A DNA stretch of 5,360 nucleotides from an uncultured Mycoplasma sp. Lineage in GTDB: Bacteria > Bacillota_I > Bacilli_A > RF39 > UBA660. The stretch lies in NCBI GenBank assembly GCA_947565485.1, contig CANOGG010000103.1:1-5360 (forward strand). Reading direction: 5' to 3'. A program made the position numbers and the translations under genes. Positions 1 to 4,229 of this stretch are shown here, piece after piece; positions within the stretch are counted from its first letter, which is position 1; every line of letters starts with the position of its first letter. Below the pieces are notes generated by a model, which worked only from the letters and a program-made list of their open reading frames with translations, made no database searches and was not told where the DNA came from.

Positions 1-38
1 TTTGTTAATCTTCTTTTATGACTTTTTCTGTATTCCAT
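1..38 (-). CDS. 5' end of an unidentified gene running off the left edge
   Basis: Only 12 full codons are in the window, reading MEYRKSHKRRLT from an ATG at 38-36 on the minus strand. The start is supported by a good ribosome binding site, AGAGGTG, on the minus strand at 52-46, seven bases before the ATG. The visible residues are strongly basic (K/R-rich), which would suit a nucleic-acid-binding protein, but this is far too little to name a family. It lies downstream of and in the same direction as the relaxase remnant, so it may be another gene of the same mobile element. Certainty that it is a real gene is moderate, based only on the start signals. Confidence 0.4.
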   Translation of the reverse strand, partial: MEYRKSHKRRLT

Positions 39-182
39 ACTGCAACACCTCTATAATACATTTAATATTTTATCATAAAAAGCAAATCATAAATAAATTT
101 TTGCTCTTCAAATTACTATTTATCTGTTAAATATATTTTAGCATAAATCACATTTTTAATCACTATCAATTAAGTAAAAAGC

Positions 183-228
183 AAAAAAAGATGAATAAGT
201 GATTAATTTATCGCTCAAAATCATCTTT
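183..228 (-). terminator. probable intrinsic terminator after the relaxase remnant
   Basis: On the minus strand AAAGATGA (228-221) can pair with TCATCTTT (194-187), an 8-bp stem followed directly by a run of seven T (189-183). The loop is long (26 bases) and contains the TAA stop codon of the relaxase frame, so the hairpin straddles the gene end. Position and T-run fit a factor-independent terminator. The long loop and AT-rich stem make it a weak one. Confidence 0.45.
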
Positions 229-1140
229 ATTTTTTGAATTATTTTGTATTATATCAATATCATTATCATCAAGTACATCTTCATCATATAAATCATTTAT
301 GAAGTTATCATATTTATTATTGGAGAAGAACTTATCTTGTAAAAAGTTGATAAACCTTTGCCATAACTCTTTAAAGTAATCAACTATTTTTTGTAATTCT
401 GATACCTTATCTTCTAATTCATCAATAGTTTCATTTGCATAATTTAAGTCATATTCTAATTCTTCAATTCTATCATCACGAGTTTTGATTTTCTTTTTCA
501 AATTTCTAACTTCGTTAGAATGTTCTCTTAAATCATCTTCGTATCTTTTTAAAACTATATTTATATCATTTGCATCTCTCAAATTAGAAGTAGTATCCTT
601 TGTTTGTTCTATATATTTTTTAATCTTATCTATATTTTCATTTGAAATAGTGAAATTATTTTTATTTGTGATAGTAGGTTTTAAATTATCAATAATATTA
701 TTAATTTCATTAGATTTATTTTGCAATTCTTCTGTTTTACTATTTAATTCTTTAAGTTGCTTTTTGTATTTTTCTTGTTCTCGTTTGAACTTTTTGTATT
801 CATTCATATTCGCAACATTAATATCAACATTTCTTCCTTCTTCTTTTGCTTTGAGAGTGTAGTTTAAATGATAAATTCTATTGAATGAATTAATACAATA
901 TTCTCTCATTTTATCTTGAATATTTACTAAACTTATTTTATTAAATACATCAGATTTACCAACTTGTTTTTCCATACCATTTTTCATTCCATCTTTAAAA
1001 GGAACTCCAACAATATGTAAATGTGGACTAGATTCATCAAAATGAATAGTTGCATTTGCTATTTTAAAGTTAGAGAAAAACTTTAAAAAAGTTTCAAAAA
1101 ATTGTTGACATACATCTTTTGTATTGATATAATCATAATG
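208..1140 (-). pseudogene. mob: 5'-truncated MobV-type relaxase (plasmid mobilization/recombination protein)
   Basis: MobV relaxases nick the origin of transfer and pilot the DNA strand during mobilization of plasmids and integrative elements. The open frame runs 310 residues from 1140 to a TAA at 210-208. Near its start it carries HFDESSPHLH (residues 33-42), the HxDExxPHxH metal-binding motif of the family, then GMEKQVGKSDVF and IQDKMREYC, typical of MobV proteins of Firmicutes. Two coiled-coil stretches follow (about residues 116-150 and 196-260), separated by the LKPTITNKN segment, then an acidic C-terminus. The N-terminal part of the relaxase domain, well over 100 residues in relatives, is missing: in-frame stops (TGA at 1143-1141, TAA just beyond) lie upstream, and there is no ATG, GTG or TTG before the motif. 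The first in-frame ATG (987) comes after the metal motif, so any product from it would lack nuclease function. I read this as a decayed remnant; the break is near 1140. Coding quality downstream is intact, so the loss looks recent. Confidence 0.85.
1105..1133 (+). promoter_or_regulatory. consensus sigma-A promoter for the RHH-integrase module
   Basis: TTGACA at 1105-1110 and TATAAT at 1128-1133 are separated by exactly 17 bases, a perfect match to the vegetative consensus. Transcription would start near 1140 and give a leader of about 70 bases before the ATG at 1213. The promoter lies on the strand opposite to the relaxase remnant, inside its first codons. It is the only strong promoter I see upstream of the regulator and integrase genes. 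Confidence 0.75.
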
Positions 1141-1212
1141 TCATACAGATTAAGTCTTGCATAAAAGAAAATTGAAAAGGTAAATATTTAAAAAGAAAGG
1201 ATTTGATTAGTT

Positions 1213-1458
1213 ATGGCAAAAACAAAAAATATTGAATTGAAAAGAGTAAATATTAATTTACCTCTTAGTATTATCGAACGAGTTAAAGATTATGCTGATA
1301 ATCTAGGAATTAATACAACTAGTGCTTATATCGTTTTATTAAACCAAGCCCTAGAACAAAAAGACATGATGAACAACCTACCTTTAATGTTTGGTATGTT
1401 TAATGAATTACAAAAACATGATAACATTAAACTAGAATTAGATAACACTGAAGATTAA
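1213..1458 (+). CDS. small ribbon-helix-helix (CopG/Arc-type) DNA-binding protein
   Basis: An 81-residue protein whose first 55 residues fit a ribbon-helix-helix fold: a short strand (LKRVNINLP, residues 9-17), helix A (about 17-31, SIIERVKDYADNLG), a turn at GINTT, and helix B (about 35-56). Such proteins bind operators as dimers through the paired strand and usually act as repressors, in mobile elements often of their own transcript, copy-number or transfer genes. The C-terminal part is Met- and Asn-rich and ends acidic, without a recognisable domain. The ATG follows AGAAAGG (1194-1200) at a workable distance. It is the first gene after the consensus promoter and sits 44 bases before the integrase, so the two are probably co-transcribed. 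A role in regulating the integrase is inferred from position only; no operator was identified. Confidence 0.75.
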   Translation: MAKTKNIELKRVNINLPLSIIERVKDYADNLGINTTSAYIVLLNQALEQKDMMNNLPLMFGMFNELQKHDNIKLELDNTED

Positions 1459-1502
1459 ATTATCATTACTCCATAATTCTAGAAAGGAGAAAAGCAACAA
1501 AA

Positions 1503-2402
1503 ATGTGTAAACAAAAAAAGGTTTCTTTCTTAGACGTTTACAATGATTTTCTTGAATACACTAAAAAGAGAAGTAAAGACCAAAGTTATAATACACTTAG
1601 CACTGATTTTAACAATCATATCTTACCTTACTTTTTAGATAGAGATATTCGACAATTAACTAAAATGGATATAATTGATTGGCAAAATATTATATTAGAT
1701 TTCAATTATAGTAATAACTTTAACCGCAAATTATATTATACGTTTAGTAAATTTATAGAATATTGTATTTTATGTTCTTATTTAAAAGAAAACATTGTAA
1801 CACAAGTAAAACCCTTCCCAAAGAAAAATAAACATATTGAACATAAAGTATATAGTAGACTTCAATTTTGGTGGTTTAGATTTCATTTAAAAGGTTACGT
1901 TCTTAAACAATACTTTACCTTTATGTACTATTATGGAACTCGACCTGGTGAGACAATGGCTTTAAGTTTTAGAGATATCAAAGGATGCAGAGTACGTATA
2001 ATTCATAATATCCAACGTAAGGGAAAAAGAAAAATAGATAGTCCCAAAAACCAATCTAGTATTCGTGGCTTTAAGATATCGTTAATATGTAAATTTAGAT
2101 TTTATAGACTAAAAAAGTATTACTTAAAAGAATTCGTAACTTTTAATAAAGATTATTTTATATTCGGTGGACCTAAACCTTTAGCACCAACAACTATTGA
2201 TAGATATAAAAAAATAGCCTATGAAAAAGCTAAATTACCACCTATTACTCAACATGAATTTAGACATAGTTATGCAACACGTAAAATACACAAAGGAATA
2301 CCAATAGACGAAGTTTCAAAAAGCATGGGACATTCTCAAGTATCTACTACGGTTGATGTTTACTTACACCAAGAAAAAAACACTTTTAAAGTGTTTCCTT
2401 AA
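1503..2402 (+). CDS. int: tyrosine recombinase / integrase of an integrative element
   Basis: A 299-residue site-specific recombinase. The N-terminal SAM-like core-binding domain covers about residues 8-105 (SFLDVYNDFLEYT onward), and the catalytic domain about 115-290. The full active-site set is visible: Arg147 in GTRPGE, Lys182 in SPKNQSS, His251 and Arg254 in HEFRHS, His277 in MGHS, and the nucleophile Tyr287 in VDVYLH. GGPKPLAPTTIDRYK (222-236) is characteristic of integrases of Firmicutes integrative elements. Length is normal to slightly short, and no arm-binding (AP2-like) domain precedes the core. The ATG follows AAAGGAG (1483-1489). The gene is probably the second of an operon with the RHH gene, and it ends 83 bases from the 3' end of a tRNA-Gly gene, the classical target for such enzymes. 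The tail after Tyr287 is only 12 residues and is encoded over a palindrome, so the 3' end may have been altered by recombination. The enzyme appears intact, although the neighbouring relaxase is not. Confidence 0.93.
   Translation: MCKQKKVSFLDVYNDFLEYTKKRSKDQSYNTLSTDFNNHILPYFLDRDIRQLTKMDIIDWQNIILDFNYSNNFNRKLYYTFSKFIEYCILCSYLKENIVTQVKPFPKKNKHIEHKVYSRLQFWWFRFHLKGYVLKQYFTFMYYYGTRPGETMALSFRDIKGCRVRIIHNIQRKGKRKIDSPKNQSSIRGFKISLICKFRFYRLKKYYLKEFVTFNKDYFIFGGPKPLAPTTIDRYKKIAYEKAKLPPITQHEFRHSYATRKIHKGIPIDEVSKSMGHSQVSTTVDVYLHQEKNTFKVFP
1589..1623 (+). repeat. copy A of a 35-bp imperfect direct repeat, inside the integrase gene
   Basis: This segment encodes integrase residues from about 30 to 41 (NTLSTDFNNHI). 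It matches 2418-2452 at 30 of 35 positions without gaps, including 17 identical bases in a row (TAATACACTTAGCACTG). The partner lies just past the end of the same gene. Confidence 0.85.
2378..2396. repeat. 19-bp palindrome at the 3' end of the integrase gene
   Basis: AAACACTTT and AAAGTGTTT are perfect inverted 9-mers around a single T. The palindrome falls between the catalytic Tyr codon and the stop codon (2400-2402). As RNA it could form an 8-bp hairpin with a 3-base loop, but the nearest T-run (2413-2418) is 16 bases further, too far for a standard terminator. A recombinase or regulator binding site is an alternative. Confidence 0.6.
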
Positions 2403-2417
2403 ACGAGTATTGTTTTT

Positions 2418-2452
2418 TAATACACTTAGCACTGGCTTTAAAAAACATCTCT
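2418..2452 (+). repeat. copy B of the 35-bp repeat: probable relic of a second integrase gene
   Basis: This copy lies between the integrase stop codon and the tRNA. Read in the matching frame it gives NTLSTGFKKHL, against NTLSTDFNNHI in the integrase, then reaches a stop within three codons (TAA at 2458-2460). The ungapped match and the keeping of N-T-L-S-T-x-F-x-x-H suggest it derives from the coding region of a related integrase rather than arising by chance. A functional recombinase-binding site shared by both places is the other possibility. Confidence 0.65.
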
Positions 2453-2455
2453 ATA

Positions 2456-2478
2456 TTTAAACGCTAAGCACGTTTAAA
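2456..2478. other. candidate attachment core: 8-7-8 inverted repeat beside the tRNA
   Basis: TTTAAACG (2456-2463) and CGTTTAAA (2471-2478) are perfect inverted arms around the 7-base spacer CTAAGCA. This is the layout of tyrosine-recombinase core sites, where two inverted enzyme-binding arms flank a 6-8 base crossover region. It lies between the integrase gene and the tRNA, 7 bases beyond the encoded CCA end. There is no T-run immediately after it in either direction, so it is not a normal terminator. The attachment role is an inference; the matching site at the element's other end is not in the window. Confidence 0.4.
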
Positions 2479-2485
2479 ACTAAAT

Positions 2486-2559
2486 TGGAGCAGGTGATGG
2501 GAATCGAACCCACGTTATCAGCTTGGAAGGCTGAAGCTCTACCATTAAACTACACCTGC
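2486..2559 (-). tRNA. tRNA-Gly (anticodon TCC), CCA encoded
   Basis: On the minus strand the 7-bp acceptor stem GCAGGTG/CACCTGC closes a full cloverleaf. The D arm contains AATGGTAG, the anticodon stem TCAGC/GCTGA holds the loop CTTCCAA (anticodon TCC), and the T arm carries GGTTCGATTCC. The discriminator T and CCA are encoded. The sequence is the usual Firmicutes glycine tRNA reading GGA/GGG. The gene is intact even though an integrase gene abuts its 3' side, as expected if an element inserted at or near the 3' end and restored it. Confidence 0.96.
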
Positions 2560-2566
2560 ATTTATC

Positions 2567-2594
2567 AGATAATATAAATTATATCATATTATCT
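2567..2594. repeat. 9-bp AT-only dyad between surface gene and tRNA
   Basis: AGATAATAT (2567-2575) and ATATTATCT (2586-2594) are perfect inverted arms with a 10-base spacer that contains most of the tRNA promoter's -10 element. It might end the surface-protein transcript, but there is no T-run after it. Given the AT-rich context it may have no role. Confidence 0.3.
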
Positions 2595-2605
2595 AAAATT
2601 TTCAA
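2578..2605 (-). promoter_or_regulatory. promoter of the tRNA-Gly gene
   Basis: On the minus strand TTGAAA (2605-2600) and TATAAT (2583-2578) are 16 bases apart. The -10 ends 18 bases before the mature tRNA 5' end, leaving a short 5' leader. The -35 begins directly after the TAG stop codon of the surface-protein gene. Confidence 0.6.
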
Positions 2606-3364
2606 CTATATTTTATAAATTTTTGTATTCTTTTTTGCAAATCTTTTAATACCTACAATAGATAATATTCCAATAGGTACAATTATATAACCATAATTAA
2701 AACCAGTTCTTGGATTATCAGGTAATGTTGGATCATTAGGAACAACTGTTGAAGTCGAACAATCTTCTAAAAACTTATCATAACTAACTGATTTCCCACT
2801 TGCATTAAAATAATACTTATTATCAACTATCGTACACTTATATTGACAACATTCTTCCATATATCTTTCTTCTGTAACCTTAGTTCCATTAGAACCATAA
2901 AACTCATCATCAACTTTTGCGCAAGTATATTTCTGTGGTTCAGGGTCTGGTGTAGGTGTAGGCGTTGATGGGGTTGTCTCTTCTGCCTTATCTGGCATAA
3001 AACTGGTCTCACACTCAGTAGCACTTAAATTTCCTGTAAAAACCAAATCAGCCACGGCAAACTCACCATTATGCTTACTATCAGCTGTAAAATCAACATT
3101 AGATGATAAACCATTATTACTTACCCAATCATCCTTAGTTTTAATACTTTGTAAAGTCACATTCTTAAGAATTAATGTTCCAGTAATATGATTAACATCA
3201 AAATCAGTCTTTGCCACGATATGACAAGTCATATAGAATGTTCCATCCCCAACTGGTTGTTTACTATCACAGTAATATCCCCCAAAACTATAACTTTTAG
3301 CCTGTACTCCCCCTGGAATAACAATCGCTAACATCGCTAATAATCCAAACAAAAATTTTTTCAT
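2606..3364 (-). CDS. secreted surface protein with cysteine repeats and sortase-like C-terminal tail
   Basis: A 252-residue protein I cannot assign to a named family. It has a signal peptide (MKKFLFGLLAMLAIVIPGGVQA, residues 1-22, with a V-Q-A signal-peptidase site). A beta-rich domain follows (about 27-122) with three cysteines (C32, C47, C118); its pattern of alternating strands is loosely like cohesin-type modules, which is only a suggestion. Next is a Thr/Pro linker (129-144). Two tandem repeats come after it, at 146-172 and 175-202, of the form YxCxxVDxxxYxxxGxxVxxxxxxxxC, each framed by a cysteine pair. The end reads LPDNPRTG (214-221), a hydrophobic span (about 224-239) and a Lys/Arg-rich tail, the layout of a sortase sorting signal or a simple membrane anchor. 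ATG at 3364 is preferred because GGGAGG (3378-3373) is eight bases upstream; a TTG at 3370 in the same frame is too close to it. Probably a single-gene transcript, exported and held at the cell surface. Confidence 0.85.
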   Translation of the reverse strand: MKKFLFGLLAMLAIVIPGGVQAKSYSFGGYYCDSKQPVGDGTFYMTCHIVAKTDFDVNHITGTLILKNVTLQSIKTKDDWVSNNGLSSNVDFTADSKHNGEFAVADLVFTGNLSATECETSFMPDKAEETTPSTPTPTPDPEPQKYTCAKVDDEFYGSNGTKVTEERYMEECCQYKCTIVDNKYYFNASGKSVSYDKFLEDCSTSTVVPNDPTLPDNPRTGFNYGYIIVPIGILSIVGIKRFAKKNTKIYKI

Positions 3365-3393
3365 AATCAAAACCTCCCTTTGTTTAGTTATTT

Positions 3394-3421
3394 ATAATAC
3401 CACTTTTTTCTATTTTGTCAA
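3394..3421 (-). promoter_or_regulatory. promoter of the surface-protein gene
   Basis: On the minus strand TTGACA (3421-3416) and TATTAT (3399-3394) are 16 bases apart, followed by AAGGGAGG and the ATG at 3364. The transcript would have a short leader of about 20-25 bases. It points away from the NAD-salvage promoter. Confidence 0.65.
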
Positions 3422-3488
3422 GTCTTAACCAAAACCCACCATTCACATGGACCTGATGCTATCGTCAAAAATTTATACTTTTTTTAGA

Positions 3489-3513
3489 ACTTTTTAACAA
3501 ATTATTAAAAAGT
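3489..3513. promoter_or_regulatory. possible operator: 9-7-9 dyad upstream of the pncA promoter
   Basis: ACTTTTTAA (3489-3497) and TTAAAAAGT (3505-3513) are perfect inverted arms with a 7-base spacer, ending two bases before the -35 TTGACA of the pncA-pncB promoter. The position suits binding of a regulator dimer. I do not recognise the motif as a known NAD-regulator site, and the arms are nearly all A/T, so chance is possible. The rest of this 254-base intergenic region (3371-3624) shows no gene. Confidence 0.35.
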
Positions 3514-3515
3514 AG

Positions 3516-3544
3516 TTGACAAATCTACATCTTATTAATATAAT
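3516..3544 (+). promoter_or_regulatory. consensus sigma-A promoter of the pncA-pncB operon
   Basis: TTGACA (3516-3521) and TATAAT (3539-3544) are exactly 17 bases apart, a perfect vegetative consensus. Transcription would begin near 3551, leaving a leader of roughly 75 bases before pncA. Confidence 0.8.
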
Positions 3545-3549
3545 GTTAG

Positions 3550-3570
3550 TAACAGCTGGCCAAACTGTTA
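3550..3570 (+). promoter_or_regulatory. 5'-terminal stem-loop in the pncA-pncB leader
   Basis: TAACAG (3550-3555) pairs with CTGTTA (3565-3570) around the 9-base loop CTGGCCAAA. The stem begins at the expected transcription start, so the mRNA would open with a hairpin. Such 5' stems can slow mRNA decay. It does not match a riboswitch I know. Confidence 0.4.
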
Positions 3571-3624
3571 TAATTTTTAAAAAATGATATTAACAAAAAA
3601 ATAAAAAGAAAGAGAGAAACTAAA

Positions 3625-4227
3625 ATGAAAAGAAAAAACTTAAATGAAATAACCGAAAGTCTATTCCTAATTGATATGAATAATGGCTTTTGTGATAATA
3701 ATTGCAACCTAGGTGATGAAACAATCAAAAACATCGTTCCTTATATCCAAGAACTAATTGAGGACAATATCGCTAAAGGCGAAGCTTTATTTATTGTAAA
3801 TGATAACCATTCCAATACCAGTGTCGAACTAAAACGCTTTTTACCCCATTGCGACAATGAATATGAATCTAAAACTATCAAGGAGTTAGCAACATATGAA
3901 AAGTATGCCACTAAAATATTCTCCAAAAACTCAACCTGTGCCTTATTTGCTAAAGGTGTAATTGAAACCCTCTTAGCTATGCCATCTTTAAAAAAAGTCA
4001 TTATCACTGGTTGTTGTACTGACATCTGTATCATGAATTTTGCCGTCGCTCTAAGAAACTTTTTTGACGAGCTAAATTTAGACATCGAGATAGTTGTTCC
4101 GATGAATGCTGTCGAAACTTATAATCTTCCCAGTATTCACGACCGTGACGAATATAATGCCCTTGGTTTCAAAGTCATGGCCCAAAATGGTATTAAACTA
4201 ATAAAAACTAAGAAAGAAGGAAACTAA
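3625..4227 (+). CDS. pncA: nicotinamidase (isochorismatase-like cysteine hydrolase)
   Basis: PncA hydrolyses nicotinamide to nicotinate and ammonia, feeding the Preiss-Handler route of NAD synthesis in the cytosol. The 200-residue protein has the normal length for the family and its active site: Asp17 in LIDMNNGF, a Lys in IFSKNST (Lys101 most likely), and the nucleophile Cys135 in GCCTDICI. The metal-binding set also fits nicotinamidases: Asp60 and His62 in VNDNHSN, and His75 in RFLPHC. The start ATG follows an AG-rich region (AAAGAGAG, 3609-3616), a weak but plausible ribosome binding site. It is the first gene of an operon, with pncB starting two bases after its stop codon, and that pairing supports nicotinamide over isochorismate as the substrate. 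A related amidohydrolase activity cannot be excluded from sequence alone. Confidence 0.9.
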   Translation: MKRKNLNEITESLFLIDMNNGFCDNNCNLGDETIKNIVPYIQELIEDNIAKGEALFIVNDNHSNTSVELKRFLPHCDNEYESKTIKELATYEKYATKIFSKNSTCALFAKGVIETLLAMPSLKKVIITGCCTDICIMNFAVALRNFFDELNLDIEIVVPMNAVETYNLPSIHDRDEYNALGFKVMAQNGIKLIKTKKEGN

Positions 4228-4229
4228 AA

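Noticed and set aside
1..38. Start of an IS200-type transposase
   Set aside because: The first residues MEYRKS resemble the starts of some of these proteins, but the following HKRRLT does not continue the match, and too little is visible.
485..862. Open frame of 125 codons on the plus strand
   Set aside because: It lies entirely antisense to the relaxase remnant. Its Phe/Leu/Ser-rich content is what the complement of a Lys/Glu/Asn-rich coiled coil gives.
1458..1478. 6-bp inverted repeat AATTAT/ATAATT between the RHH gene and the integrase
   Set aside because: Short, A/T-only and without a T-run, so neither a terminator nor a convincing operator.
2456..2478. Intrinsic terminator for the tRNA or the integrase
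   Set aside because: Neither strand has a T-run directly after the stem; the nearest on the tRNA strand is 10 bases further.
3365..3370. TTG at 3370 as start of the surface protein
   Set aside because: The ATG at 3364 has the better spacing from GGGAGG (eight bases) and gives a standard MKK signal-peptide start.
3545..3624. NAD-binding riboswitch in the pncA leader
   Set aside because: Only one short hairpin is seen; I could not match the second stem or the conserved bases of known NAD riboswitches.
2827..4085. Open frames on the minus strand at 2827-3024, 3546-3734 and 3741-4085
   Set aside because: They overlap the surface-protein gene or pncA in other frames or antisense, and have no recognisable domain; the genes they overlap have clear motifs.
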